A stretch of DNA of 64,000 bases from the NCBI GenBank assembly GCA_002839185.1, contig PGXO01000001.1:310001-374000 (forward strand). Reading direction: 5' to 3'. The notes beneath the pieces are model-generated. The model saw nothing but the letters and a program-made list of their open reading frames with translations. It was not told where the DNA came from and made no database searches. The DNA is from Synergistetes bacterium HGW-Synergistetes-1. Lineage in GTDB: Bacteria > Synergistota > Synergistia > Synergistales > Synergistaceae. Positions 26,122 through 35,453 of this stretch are shown piece after piece (the first letter of the stretch is position 1; the number at the start of each line of letters is the position of its first letter). The translations under genes were made by a program, and so were the position numbers.

Positions 26122-28670
26122 TGATCGGATTCCTCAAATTTATTGCGTTTCTTTTTGCCTTTTGACTTCTTCTTGTCTTCCGGCGGATCTACTTTATCCT
26201 GCATTTTCTTTTTGTGTTTGAAGGAGCGCTCTATCCATGCCTCAAGGCAGGTTTTTACCTTAGCGTGTATCGTATCTGCCTGAAATTCACCATTCGCGTC
26301 AGAAGTACCGGCCTTTACGTTTGTCAGTATCTCTATTCCCTCATCGATGGTCTTTACGCTCCATATATGGAACTTGCCTTTTCTGACCGCATCAAGTACT
26401 TCGTGGCTGAGCATCAGATGCTGCTCGTTCTGATGCGGTATCATTACACCCTGCTCGCCTGTCAATCCAAAAACCTTACAGTAACTGAAGAATCCTTCAA
26501 TTTTCTCATTCACTCCGCCTATCGGCTGTATATTGCCAAACTGGTCAACAGATCCTGTTACGGCAATACTCTGCTTCAAAGGGATACCTGAGAGTGCAGA
26601 AAGCATGCAGTATAGTTCCGTTGAGGAAGCGCTGTCTCCCTCGACACCCCCGTAGGTCTGTTCAAATGCAATTCTCGCGGTCATAGAAAGAGGGAAGTCC
26701 TGCGCATATTTGCGGCCCAGGTAGCTTGAAAGTATGAGAAGGCCCTTGTTGTGTATTGGACCCGTCATGTTGACCTCACGCTCAATGTTTACTATGCCCT
26801 CCTGCCCCATGAATACGTTGGCTGTTATCCTGACAGGTGAACCGAAGCTATGATCTACAAGCTGGGCTACTGTCAGACCATTTATCTGTCCGACGACGGA
26901 GCCTTTTGTATCTATTTTTATCACACCTTCGTTGTAAGCTTCGCGAATTTTATCTTCGAGAAGGTTGGAACGGAAGGTCTTTTCTTCCAGTGCTTTTCTG
27001 ACGTGTGACAGCCCGACCTGTTTCTTGCCGTCCATTCTTGCCCATGCAGTTGCCTCAACAAGTATCTCAGCTATTTTGTTGAACTGGGTACAAAGTTTGT
27101 TCTGGTTCTCGACCAGACGTGATGACCATTCTATAACTTCGCCAACAGCGGAGACAGTAAAATTAAGCTTCCCTTCATGCTCAACAAATCCCGCAATGAA
27201 CTGAGCAAGCTGCATTTCTGACTCTTTTGTTCTAGGCATATCTGTGTCAAAGTCCGCCTTTATCTTGAAGATCTTCTGAAACTCAGGATCATAGATGTTC
27301 AGCAGGTAATAGAGGTATGGAGTGCCTACTACTACTACTTTCATGTCAATGGGGATCGGTTCCGGTCTGAGTGATGACACAGGTATATACCCAAGCTGCT
27401 CACCAAGGTTTTCAATAAAGAGCTCCCTGCAGCGGAGAACGCGTTTTAAGGCATCCCATGACATGAACTGTCTTAAAAGTTCCTCAGCCTCAAGAAGCAG
27501 GAACCCACCGTTAGCTTTATGCATTGCCCCGGGGGTGATCCTTCTGAAGTCGGTGTAGAGATTCCCCTGGCGGCTTTCATACTCGACCTTTCCAACCAGG
27601 TTGTAATAGATGGGGTTTGTCTCCCTGATGACCGGAGCTCCCTCATTTGGGTTATTGGAAACGAATGAATTGACTTCATATCGGGTGAAATCTACTTCTG
27701 CTGCTTCGTCGCGTGCTGCAGCAAGGAAGGCATTGAAGTTCGCAACGAGATCTTCTGTAAAATCGTCGAACCATTCCTCAAGTTTTTTATTAGGTGCATA
27801 TTTAGCCCTTAACTCCGAAAGGATAGGGCCTATCGCATTCCTGCATATCTGGCCTTCAAGCTCTTTGATCTTCTCTTTGAGGTCTTTCTCCCGCTCCCTA
27901 ATGGATCTCAGTGTCTCAAGAGTTTTTTGGGATATCTCTTCTGATGCTTTTTGCAGCCTTTCCTGTTCCTCTTCAGAAAGACCCTCGAATTCTTCCTGCT
28001 GCATTTCCCTCAGGACAGGCTCCACATTTTTGGTTTCTGCCTCTTCTGTTGCTTCTGGGGTGTTATCTGTTTTTGCTGCCTTTTCATCAGTTTCTTTAAC
28101 AGGAGGAGCAAATATCATCGGAAGGTTTACAAAACCCTGAGGAGTGCGCTTTATTGCAAAATGTTTCTCTTCTGCCCATTTGCGAAGCTCTTCCATATAC
28201 TTGTTTACTTCTTCCTGGAACGACTTTACAAGCTGGGCTTTGTTATCCTCAAATTCATTGTTGTCAAAAGCCTTTGCAAGAACAGACTTGAGATCTTCAA
28301 CTGCGTTTTCTGCGTCTTTTGAAAGTTCTTTTCCTTTGCCGGCAGGCAGACTGACCGCAAGCGGCGTGCCGGGCTCGTCAAAGTTATATACATAGACCCA
28401 GTCGTCAGGTGCAGGCATAGTCGCAGCACAGTTTGTGAGTTCCTTCATTGCGTAAGTTGTCCTGCCGCTTCCAGGTTCACCTACCATGAAAATATTATAG
28501 CCCTTGCTCTGCACCGACAGGCCAAAGCTTACAGCGTGCACTGCCCGTTCCTGTCCGACAAGGCCTTCAAGCCTGCCGATCGATTTGGTCGTCCTAAAAC
28601 CAAGGGACTCAATATCAGCCGTTCTTCTGAGCTTTTCCACAGACAACTTTTTATCTTTTAAAAGGGACAT
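26118..28670 (-). CDS. Lon-like (AAA_32/LonB-type) ATP-dependent protease
   Basis: Large cytosolic serine protease of COG1067. 850 residues: P-loop region (GEPGSGRTT, 64-72), a long charged coiled-coil insertion (about 190-290), the rest of the AAA module, and a C-terminal Lon protease domain (about 590-790). The catalytic Ser is in EGDSASSTE and the catalytic Lys in GGVNEKIEG. The Walker A lysine is replaced by Arg70, so nucleotide handling may differ from classical Lon. No membrane segments. The ATG follows GAGGAGG at 7 nt. The gene overlaps nth. Likely role: removal of damaged or regulatory proteins. Confidence 0.9.
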   Translation of the reverse strand: MSLLKDKKLSVEKLRRTADIESLGFRTTKSIGRLEGLVGQERAVHAVSFGLSVQSKGYNIFMVGEPGSGRTTYAMKELTNCAATMPAPDDWVYVYNFDEPGTPLAVSLPAGKGKELSKDAENAVEDLKSVLAKAFDNNEFEDNKAQLVKSFQEEVNKYMEELRKWAEEKHFAIKRTPQGFVNLPMIFAPPVKETDEKAAKTDNTPEATEEAETKNVEPVLREMQQEEFEGLSEEEQERLQKASEEISQKTLETLRSIREREKDLKEKIKELEGQICRNAIGPILSELRAKYAPNKKLEEWFDDFTEDLVANFNAFLAAARDEAAEVDFTRYEVNSFVSNNPNEGAPVIRETNPIYYNLVGKVEYESRQGNLYTDFRRITPGAMHKANGGFLLLEAEELLRQFMSWDALKRVLRCRELFIENLGEQLGYIPVSSLRPEPIPIDMKVVVVGTPYLYYLLNIYDPEFQKIFKIKADFDTDMPRTKESEMQLAQFIAGFVEHEGKLNFTVSAVGEVIEWSSRLVENQNKLCTQFNKIAEILVEATAWARMDGKKQVGLSHVRKALEEKTFRSNLLEDKIREAYNEGVIKIDTKGSVVGQINGLTVAQLVDHSFGSPVRITANVFMGQEGIVNIEREVNMTGPIHNKGLLILSSYLGRKYAQDFPLSMTARIAFEQTYGGVEGDSASSTELYCMLSALSGIPLKQSIAVTGSVDQFGNIQPIGGVNEKIEGFFSYCKVFGLTGEQGVMIPHQNEQHLMLSHEVLDAVRKGKFHIWSVKTIDEGIEILTNVKAGTSDANGEFQADTIHAKVKTCLEAWIERSFKHKKKMQDKVDPPEDKKKSKGKKKRNKFEESDQ

Positions 28671-28903
28671 GGTACAGCCTCCTCGAAAAATTCTAATTTT
28701 AAAACGCTTCGATCAAAACACCAGTCAACAATAGACGAAATGGTATGTTTTCTGCAAGGGGTAATTTACACAAAAGAGAAGCCGCAAAAAATTTGCAGTT
28801 TCTCTTTTCTCGCAAATATACTCATTCTAGCCTATAACAAAAGTCAGATCGTTTATAAGGGGTTCTTTATAGTGACATTGTAAAGATCTTTGTAAAAACC
28901 AGG
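28671..28903. other. Upstream region of the Lon-like gene
   Basis: About 230 bp. It contains an A-T-rich inverted repeat AAAAGAGAA/TTCTCTTTT (28772-28808) and, on the minus strand, TTGACT near 28720 that may be a -35 element. No gene is seen. Confidence 0.35.
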
Positions 28904-28942
28904 CAATAAAAAGGAAGACAACGAGTTTCCTCGCTGTCTTCC
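28904..28942 (-). terminator. Intrinsic terminator of the cold-shock gene
   Basis: 13-bp stem GGAAGACAGCGAG/CTCGTTGTCTTCC (one G-T pair) with a GAAA tetraloop, followed on the minus strand by TTTTTATTG. Lies 51 bp after the stop codon. Confidence 0.9.
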
Positions 28943-28992
28943 TCCAATAGTTTATTTCCTTATTAATAAAGAAATACTCTATCTAGCCTAGG

Positions 28993-29196
28993 CTAGATCT
29001 TCTCGACGTCAGAAGCCTGAGGACCTTTGCTGCCCTGTGTGATCTCGAAGGATACCTTCTGACCTTCATCAAGGGTTTTAAAGCCGTCGCCCTGGATGGC
29101 GCTGAAATGTACAAAGACATCATTGCCTTCATCTGTGGTGATAAATCCGTAACCCTTAGTTGCGTTGAACCATTTTACTGTACCGTTGCTTTTCAA
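28993..29196 (-). CDS. Cold-shock domain protein (CspA family)
   Basis: Small RNA/DNA-binding protein that melts RNA secondary structure. The start is TTG at 29196, placed 7 nt after GGGAGG; a longer frame to 29211 would put the SD inside the gene. 67 residues, a normal length. RNP1 KGYGFI (14-19) and RNP2 VFVHF (27-31) are intact, as is the N-terminal GTVKWFN. It has a consensus promoter (29249-29277) and its own terminator, so it is monocistronic. It diverges from clpB. Confidence 0.95.
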   Translation of the reverse strand: MKSNGTVKWFNATKGYGFITTDEGNDVFVHFSAIQGDGFKTLDEGQKVSFEITQGSKGPQASDVEKI

Positions 29197-29248
29197 TGTG
29201 TTGCCTCCCAACAGGAAATATTGTAATCGGATCTACTCCGACCATGCA

Positions 29249-29277
29249 ACTTTAAACTTATATTTGCCACTTGTCAA
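29249..29277 (-). promoter_or_regulatory. Predicted sigma-70 promoter of the cold-shock gene
   Basis: Minus strand TTGACA (29277-29272), 17-bp spacer, TAAAGT (29254-29249), giving a 5' UTR of about 45 nt. Confidence 0.65.
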
Positions 29278-29450
29278 GCACATTTGACTAAATATTTCCT
29301 AAATATTGCCTATTTTGCTGAAATATCAGCGTTTTTTTTGAACCATAATAACATTTTACGTAAATTTAAGTAATCATTCGAAATATTTAGACAACAGGTC
29401 ATTAATCTAAATATTTGTTTGTAATCGACTGTAGTTTTTCTATTTAGGTG

Positions 29451-29478
29451 TTGTTTGATTTTGTCTGACCTATATAAT
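29451..29478 (+). promoter_or_regulatory. Predicted sigma-70 promoter of clpB
   Basis: TTGTTT (29451-29456), 16-bp spacer, TATAAT (29473-29478). No CIRCE element is seen nearby. Four copies of a CTAAATATTT-like motif lie just upstream (29287-29416). Confidence 0.6.
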
Positions 29479-29529
29479 ATCAAAGAATGGTCAGCAATGG
29501 TTAATATGTTTCATACTGGAGGAATCATC

Positions 29530-32133
29530 ATGAATATGAATAAAATGACACAGAAATCACAGGAAGCATTCTACGATGCTCAGAACATTGCAATAAAACA
29601 TGGTCACCAGGAGGTCGACAGCGAACATCTGGCGCTTGCGCTTATAAGCCAGGAGAACGGCCTCATCCCAAAACTTATTGGCAAGATGGGGCTCCCGGTT
29701 GAAAATATCAGGAACGCTTTGGAGATAGACCTCCGGAAAAGGCCGAGAGTCTCCGGCGCAGGCCAGGAGGCAGGCAAGATATTCGTATCACAGAGACTTT
29801 CGCAGTTGATCGTAAATGCCGGTGAAGAAGCTGAGAAGCTCAGGGACGAGTACATCTCCGTGGAACATATTTTCCTCGCGATGCTTTCAGAGGGAACTTC
29901 TTCCCCGTCAACAAAGGTTTTTGCGACCTTTGGACTTACTAAGGACGGATTTTTGAAAACTTTGTGTGAGGTCAGAGGCAACCAGAGGGTAACTACAGAC
30001 AATCCCGAGGACACTTATGAAGTCTTGGAAAAATATGGAAGAGACCTTGTAAAGGCCGCCAGGGACAATAAGCTTGATCCTGTGATCGGCCGTGACGAAG
30101 AGATCAGAAGAGTAATAAGGATACTAAGCAGAAAAACAAAAAACAACCCTGTCCTGATAGGAGAACCCGGAGTGGGCAAGACAGCTATCGTTGAAGGTCT
30201 GGCAATGAGGATCCACAGGGGAGATGTCCCTGAGGGTCTGAAGGATCGCTCAATTTTTGCACTTGATATGGGTTCGTTGCTTGCAGGTGCAAAATACAGG
30301 GGTGAATTCGAAGAAAGGCTTAAGGCTGTCCTGAATGAAGTAAAAAAGAGCGAAGGACAAGTCATCCTTTTCATCGACGAACTCCATACAATAGTAGGAG
30401 CAGGAAAGGCTGAAGGTGCTATTGACGCTGGCAACATGCTCAAGCCAATGCTTGCTCGCGGGGAGCTCCACTGCATAGGCGCAACGACGTTGGAAGAATA
30501 CAGAAACTATATTGAGAAGGACGCTGCGCTTGAAAGAAGGTTCCAGCCCGTACTGGTCGAGGCTCCTGACGTTGAGGATACTATCTCGATACTGAGAGGC
30601 CTCAAAGAACGCTTCCAGCTCCATCACGGGGTCAGGATACAGGACAACGCACTTGTAGCCGCAGCTGTTCTTTCAAACCGGTACATTTCTGACAGATTTC
30701 TTCCGGACAAGGCCATAGACCTTGTTGACGAAGCATGTGCAATGATAAGGACTGACATCGATTCCATGCCGGCAGAGCTGGACGATGTATCACGTCGTGT
30801 AATGCAGTTGGAAATCGAAGAGGCCGCGTTGAAAAATGAGAAGGACAAGGCCAGCAAAGACCGCCTTGAAGCTCTGCAGAAGGAACTTGCAGATCTCAAG
30901 GAAAAGGCGAACACTCTTCGCGCTCAGTATGAGACTGAAAAGGAAAATATTTCAAAGGTCAGAGCCATGCGTGAAGAAATTGAAAAAGTCAGACATGAGA
31001 TAGAAAAGGCGGAAAGGGAATATGACCTTAACAAGGCTGCCCAGCTTCGCCACGGAACTCTCCCCGGCCTTGAAAAAAAAATCGAAGAGGAAGAAAAAGC
31101 ACTCACTTCCGGCGGTACTCGCCTGCTGAGGGAAGAGGTAACAGACGAAGAGATAGCTCAGATAACAGCTAAATGGACAGGCATACCTGTAACTAAGCTG
31201 CTGGAGGGAGAAAAAGAAAAACTGCTTCATCTTGATTCCGAACTGCACCAGAGGATCATAGGCCAAAATGAGGCTGTAGAGCTCGTAGCTGACGCTGTGT
31301 TAAGGGCCCGTTCTGGAATAAAGGATCCCAAAAGACCGATAGGTTCTTTTATCTTTCTCGGACCTACAGGGGTAGGAAAGACAGAGCTTGCCAGGGCGCT
31401 TGCGGAATCGCTCTTTGACTCCGAGGAGAATATCATAAGGATAGACATGTCTGAGTACATGGAAAAACATTCTGTTTCCAGATTGGTAGGAGCCCCCCCC
31501 GGATATGTCGGTTATGATGAGGGAGGCCAGCTTACCGAAGCTGTAAGAAGACATCCATATTCTGTGGTGCTTTTTGATGAAATAGAAAAAGCACATCCGG
31601 ACGTTTTCAACATACTGCTGCAGATTCTAGACGACGGACGTGCTACGGACAGCCACGGTAGGACTGTAAACTTTAAAAACTGTGTAATAATAATGACAAG
31701 CAACATCGGAGCACAGGATCTGATCAACGGTATGGACGCATCAACGGGCGATATATCCGAAAGTGCAAGGTCCGAGGTAATGTCTGCACTGAGGAGCAAA
31801 TTCAGGCCGGAATTCCTGAACAGGGTCGACGAGATAATCTTCTTCAAGCCGCTGAGGATGGAAGAGATAACCGAGATAGTGAAGCTCCTGCTTAAGCATC
31901 TTGAAGACCGCCTTAAAGAAAGGAACATCGTTCTTGAAGTTGCGCCGGAAGCGCTGAACATCGCAGCCAGAAGCGGCTATGATCCGATCTACGGAGCAAG
32001 ACCTCTGAAAAGGTATCTGCAGAAAAAGCTTGAGACACAGATCGCGCGCCTTATAATAAGCGGTGAAGCTGCAGACGGTTCAAGGATAAAAGTAGAAAAT
32101 CAGGGGAACGACCTTGTGATCCATGTTGAATAA
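29530..32133 (+). CDS. clpB: ClpB protein disaggregase (Hsp100)
   Basis: Hexameric AAA+ chaperone that pulls proteins out of aggregates with DnaK. The ATG at 29530 follows TGGAGGA at 6 nt; the reading frame is open further upstream, but that part overlaps the promoter. 867 residues: N domain (about 1-145, two Clp repeats), AAA1 with Walker [10 protein letters not shown] (about 211) and FIDELHT, coiled-coil middle domain (about 395-520), AAA2 with Walker [10 protein letters not shown] (about 611), and C-terminal D2 small domain. The middle domain is what separates ClpB from ClpC/ClpA. htpG follows on the same strand after 141 bp, so the two form a heat-shock pair. Confidence 0.97.
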   Translation: MNMNKMTQKSQEAFYDAQNIAIKHGHQEVDSEHLALALISQENGLIPKLIGKMGLPVENIRNALEIDLRKRPRVSGAGQEAGKIFVSQRLSQLIVNAGEEAEKLRDEYISVEHIFLAMLSEGTSSPSTKVFATFGLTKDGFLKTLCEVRGNQRVTTDNPEDTYEVLEKYGRDLVKAARDNKLDPVIGRDEEIRRVIRILSRKTKNNPVLIGEPGVGKTAIVEGLAMRIHRGDVPEGLKDRSIFALDMGSLLAGAKYRGEFEERLKAVLNEVKKSEGQVILFIDELHTIVGAGKAEGAIDAGNMLKPMLARGELHCIGATTLEEYRNYIEKDAALERRFQPVLVEAPDVEDTISILRGLKERFQLHHGVRIQDNALVAAAVLSNRYISDRFLPDKAIDLVDEACAMIRTDIDSMPAELDDVSRRVMQLEIEEAALKNEKDKASKDRLEALQKELADLKEKANTLRAQYETEKENISKVRAMREEIEKVRHEIEKAEREYDLNKAAQLRHGTLPGLEKKIEEEEKALTSGGTRLLREEVTDEEIAQITAKWTGIPVTKLLEGEKEKLLHLDSELHQRIIGQNEAVELVADAVLRARSGIKDPKRPIGSFIFLGPTGVGKTELARALAESLFDSEENIIRIDMSEYMEKHSVSRLVGAPPGYVGYDEGGQLTEAVRRHPYSVVLFDEIEKAHPDVFNILLQILDDGRATDSHGRTVNFKNCVIIMTSNIGAQDLINGMDASTGDISESARSEVMSALRSKFRPEFLNRVDEIIFFKPLRMEEITEIVKLLLKHLEDRLKERNIVLEVAPEALNIAARSGYDPIYGARPLKRYLQKKLETQIARLIISGEAADGSRIKVENQGNDLVIHVE

Positions 32134-32274
32134 TCTCTAATTTCATGAAGGTTCGTTCGATGATCCAGGCCGGCAAATAATGTGAAATTTCCGGGACTGC
32201 AGCCGATTCAGCAATATGTTGCTGCCCCGGATAACCTTTCTTAAATCAAACGACAAGATCAGGGAGGATATTGA

Positions 32275-34155
32275 ATGTCACAGAATATTGAGAAACATGA
32301 ATTTCAAAGCGAAGCAAAGCAAGTCCTTGAGTTGATGATAAACTCCGTCTACTCCAACCCGGATATTTTTTTGCGGGAACTTATATCCAATGCTTCAGAC
32401 GCGCTGGATAAACTGAGGATCGAAAGCCTGAGCAACACAGATCTTTCAGATCTGGCAAAAGACGGCGAAATCAGGATCGAGATAGACAAAGATTCAAAAA
32501 CCCTGACAGTAAGCGACAACGGCATTGGGATGGAACGGGAGGACCTGGTCTCATACCTTGGCACTATCGCAAGAAGCGGTACTAAGGAATTCGTAAAAGC
32601 TATGCAGGAAGCCGCGTCTTCAAAGAACGGCGATCTGATAGGACAGTTTGGTGTGGGCTTTTATTCCAGTTTCATTGCCGCTGACAAAGTCACCGTCGAA
32701 ACAAGAAAGGCCGGCTCTGACAAGAGCTGGACATGGGAATCTGAAGGCGAAGGCACATATACAATAATCGAAGGAAGCCGCGGATCGAACGGTACGACAA
32801 TAACCCTCCACATGAAAGAAAGAGATAAGGACAACGAAGCCTCAAAAGACTATCTTTCAGAATGGACCCTGAGAGGAATAATCAAACAGTATTCTGATTT
32901 TGTCACCTACCCCATCTATCTTGAAGACAAATCAGAAGAGAAAAAAGAAGATACAAAGAACGAGCCGGTAAACTCTATGAAGGCTCTGTGGACAAGGCCG
33001 GAGAATGAGGTAAGCGAGGACGAGTACAAAGAATTCTACCGTCACATGACTCATGACTGGGAAGACCCGATTGATCGCATCAGCTACAAAGCAGAAGGTT
33101 CCAGTGAATTCCGCGCTCTGCTCTATATACCATCCCGTCCTCCCGTGGATCTTTTCTTCCAGGAAGGAAAGCACGGAGTTCAGCTCTACATACGCCGGGT
33201 CTTTATAATGAGCGACTGCCGTGAGCTGATCCCGGAGTACCTGCGTTTTATCAAGGGCGTTGTAGATTCCGAAGACCTTTCTCTGAACATCTCCCGCGAA
33301 ATACTCCAGCAGGACAGGCAGACAGCGATGATAAAGAGCAGCATTACACGCAAGGTGCTTGACGCGCTCAAAAAAATGAAATCAGACCGCCTTGACGAGT
33401 ATAAAAAATTCTGGCAGATATTCGGCATGGTCCTCAAGGAAGGAATAATATCAGACACAAAAAACCGTGAGCAGATAATGAAGCTCTGCCTTCTTGACAG
33501 TTCCAGAGGCGAAAAGACCACTCTTGAAGAGTATGTTTCAAGGATGGCGGACGGGCAGAAAAATATTTACTACATCACTGGGGGCCCGATAAAAAACCTT
33601 GAGATTTCACCAAAGATCGAGGGATTTAAAAAGAAAAATATAGAAGTCCTTCTGCTCGGAGATGCTGTTGACGAGATCTGGGTGAACCATGCCAGAAAAT
33701 TCGATGAATATGAATTCGTGTCAGTATCACAGGAGGACATTGCACTGCCGGAGGGAAGCGAGTTCGATAACTCAGAGGGAAAAGAGGAGCTCGAAAAGAC
33801 GGGATTCATCTCAAAACTCAAGGAATCTCTCGCCAATATGGTGGAAGATGTAAAAATATCCACAAGACTGGTCGACTCCCCTGCCTGCTTCGTACAGAAG
33901 GGAGAACCCATATCTCCTCAGATGAGAAACTTCTTCCGCAGCATGGGACAGGAGGTACCTGAGGAAAAGAAGGTACTTGAGATCAACCCTTCACATCCCC
34001 TTATCAAGAAAATAGCTTCTGAGACGAAAAACGGAAATGCCGACGTCGCAGAGTGGGCAAATATCCTTATTGGCCTTGCCGCTATTTGCGAGGGAGAGCC
34101 GGTTGAGGACGGAAAGAAATTCACAAGACTCATAACAAAACTTCTGGATAAATAA
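32275..34155 (+). CDS. htpG: HtpG (Hsp90) chaperone
   Basis: ATP-dependent cytosolic Hsp90 chaperone, 626 residues, the normal bacterial length. The N-terminal GHKL ATPase domain shows LISNASDALDKLR, DNGIGM and GQFGVGFYSSF; the middle domain contains NISREILQQD with the ATP-contacting Arg; a C-terminal dimerisation domain follows. The ATG follows AGGGAGGAT at 7 nt. It lies downstream of clpB and upstream of a clear terminator. Confidence 0.97.
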   Translation: MSQNIEKHEFQSEAKQVLELMINSVYSNPDIFLRELISNASDALDKLRIESLSNTDLSDLAKDGEIRIEIDKDSKTLTVSDNGIGMEREDLVSYLGTIARSGTKEFVKAMQEAASSKNGDLIGQFGVGFYSSFIAADKVTVETRKAGSDKSWTWESEGEGTYTIIEGSRGSNGTTITLHMKERDKDNEASKDYLSEWTLRGIIKQYSDFVTYPIYLEDKSEEKKEDTKNEPVNSMKALWTRPENEVSEDEYKEFYRHMTHDWEDPIDRISYKAEGSSEFRALLYIPSRPPVDLFFQEGKHGVQLYIRRVFIMSDCRELIPEYLRFIKGVVDSEDLSLNISREILQQDRQTAMIKSSITRKVLDALKKMKSDRLDEYKKFWQIFGMVLKEGIISDTKNREQIMKLCLLDSSRGEKTTLEEYVSRMADGQKNIYYITGGPIKNLEISPKIEGFKKKNIEVLLLGDAVDEIWVNHARKFDEYEFVSVSQEDIALPEGSEFDNSEGKEELEKTGFISKLKESLANMVEDVKISTRLVDSPACFVQKGEPISPQMRNFFRSMGQEVPEEKKVLEINPSHPLIKKIASETKNGNADVAEWANILIGLAAICEGEPVEDGKKFTRLITKLLDK

Positions 34156-34172
34156 GATTTTCCGAAATGACC

Positions 34173-34207
34173 AGGTGTGCCCGATCCTTACCGGACACAC
34201 CTTTTTT
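34173..34207 (+). terminator. Intrinsic terminator of htpG
   Basis: AGGTGTG/CACACCT stem with an inner CCG/CGG extension across one mismatch, followed by six T. Starts 18 bp after the htpG stop. Confidence 0.85.
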
Positions 34208-34262
34208 GTGGTTTTTTGCCTCCTGCAATTCCTCAGTTATTTCCTTTTTCTGCCTCTCACAG

Positions 34263-34288
34263 CACAAATCCTTTATAGAGGATTTGTG
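34263..34288. repeat. 10-bp inverted repeat just upstream of an exported protein gene
   Basis: CACAAATCCT (34263-34272) and AGGATTTGTG (34279-34288) with a 6-nt spacer, ending 18 bp before the ATG at 34307. It could be an operator or a 5'-UTR hairpin. Confidence 0.5.
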
Positions 34289-34306
34289 TTATGTTACACT
34301 TATGCG

Positions 34307-35011
34307 ATGAGAAAAATATTATTGACCTTGCTCCTGATTTTTTTATATGTCGCAAGTCCGGCGGCTGCTTTTGAAAAAGCTGCGCCTATGGATTTTATTT
34401 TTAAAGGCGGGGACTACCGGGAAAGGATCACTATGGTGATAGAAGCCCCCATTACAGCGAGGATCAAGGGTCCGGAAGGATCCCATTTCTACATTGATTT
34501 CGCCGGGAGAAGCGAACTTCAGAACACTGAGACTGATGATAACGGAATAGAGACGTATTCTGCAATTCCAGAGGCTGTTTCCATAAGGTCCGACAGGAAT
34601 GACATCGATTCGAGGAAATTTTCTGCAGGATTGATCTATGAACCGGTCACTTCTTCCCTTGCCTGGTTTTTACGCTCGTCCGGCCACGGTCATCCTGATG
34701 AGAAATGGACGAAAGAACTTTCCGAACGCGAATATCCGTTTATCGGATTCCAGACAACAATAACAGCAGATGTAGGGACGAATGCTATCCTGGTCCAGTA
34801 TGCAGGGATCGTTCCCGATACAAATGAAATAGTACTTGAAATTACAGATGCTGACGCCCCTGATACTCTGACAAGAAAGATTATTAACCCTACGGAGGTC
34901 TCCGGCTACTTCCAGATGCCCGGAGGCGGGATCCTGGGCATCGACAGGATAGAAACTGAGGAAGGAATCCCTATGCTCCATTATGAATGGGCGAAGGAAC
35001 CGCCGCTCTAG
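34307..35011 (+). CDS. Exported hypothetical protein
   Basis: Not recognised. The ATG at 34307 is chosen because it starts a signal peptide (MRKILLTLLLIFLYV, cleavage near AAA at about 20-22); upstream in-frame codons run through the htpG terminator. No strong SD is visible. The 234-residue chain is beta-rich in appearance with no TM segment after the signal. It contains IYEPVTSSLAWFLRS, TITADVGTNAILVQYAGI and a Gly-rich QMPGGGILGID turn, and ends EWAKEPPL. Bracketed by terminators on both sides, so it is monocistronic. Function unknown; a periplasmic location is likely. Confidence 0.65.
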   Translation: MRKILLTLLLIFLYVASPAAAFEKAAPMDFIFKGGDYRERITMVIEAPITARIKGPEGSHFYIDFAGRSELQNTETDDNGIETYSAIPEAVSIRSDRNDIDSRKFSAGLIYEPVTSSLAWFLRSSGHGHPDEKWTKELSEREYPFIGFQTTITADVGTNAILVQYAGIVPDTNEIVLEITDADAPDTLTRKIINPTEVSGYFQMPGGGILGIDRIETEEGIPMLHYEWAKEPPL

Positions 35012-35045
35012 TGATCAGGTCAAAGATAACAATGCCATTAACATC

Positions 35046-35074
35046 AAAAGCCCTGCTAAGTTAGCAGGGCTTTT
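35046..35074. terminator. Bidirectional terminator
   Basis: Perfect palindrome AAAAGCCCTGCTAA-G-TTAGCAGGGCTTTT. It ends the plus-strand exported gene and lies about 44 bp beyond the tRNA-Ile2 3' end on the minus strand, so it can serve both. Confidence 0.88.
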
Positions 35075-35117
35075 GATCACTATGAACAGCCTCATATTTA
35101 AGGGCTGATATTTTTGA

Positions 35118-35194
35118 TGGTGGGCCCATCAGGAATCGAACCTGAAACCATCCGGTTATGAGCCGGGAGCTCTAACCAATTGAGCTATGGGCCC
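35118..35194 (-). tRNA. tRNA-Ile2 (CAU, to be lysidine-modified)
   Basis: 77 nt with encoded CCA. Acceptor GGGCCCA/TGGGCCC perfect, anticodon arm CCGGC-TCATAA-CCGG. The CGGCTCATAACCG arm and following GG match bacterial tRNA-Ile2 more than elongator tRNA-Met, so decoding of AUA after TilS modification is inferred. Initiator features are absent. Confidence 0.85.
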
Positions 35195-35201
35195 GCGTAT
35201 G

Positions 35202-35381
35202 TTACTCGATAGTTATTGCTGATACGGGACAGCTGTCTGAAGCCTCTTTGGCACAGTCAGTAATTTCCTGAGAAATAACCATGCCCTTTCCTTCGTCTTC
35301 ATCAAGCTTAAAAATTTCCGGGCAAAGCTGCGCGCAAACTCCGCATCCAATACACTCATCAAGGTTGATCTTGATCCCCAT
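35202..35381 (-). CDS. Single-cluster [4Fe-4S] ferredoxin
   Basis: 59-residue electron carrier. ATG 35381 follows GGAGGTGA at about 8 nt. Cluster ligands C10, C13, C16 (CIGCGVC) and C51 (SCP); C20 and C43 are placed as the disulfide pair seen in Thermotoga-type mono-cluster ferredoxins. Acidic overall. It lies 7 bp from tRNA-Ile2 on the same strand, so both may share a transcript ending at 35046. Likely donor or acceptor for anaerobic oxidoreductases encoded elsewhere. Confidence 0.92.
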   Translation of the reverse strand: MGIKINLDECIGCGVCAQLCPEIFKLDEDEGKGMVISQEITDCAKEASDSCPVSAITIE

Positions 35382-35453
35382 GGCATGGTCACCTCCCTTC
35401 CGGCGTAAGATTCTACGCCAAGAATGGAATTACGTCAAATGAAATTTTTAATT

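Noticed and set aside
29212-29529. CIRCE element upstream of clpB
   Set aside because: No TTAGCACTC-N9-GAGTGCTAA inverted repeat was found; only AT-rich motif copies are present.
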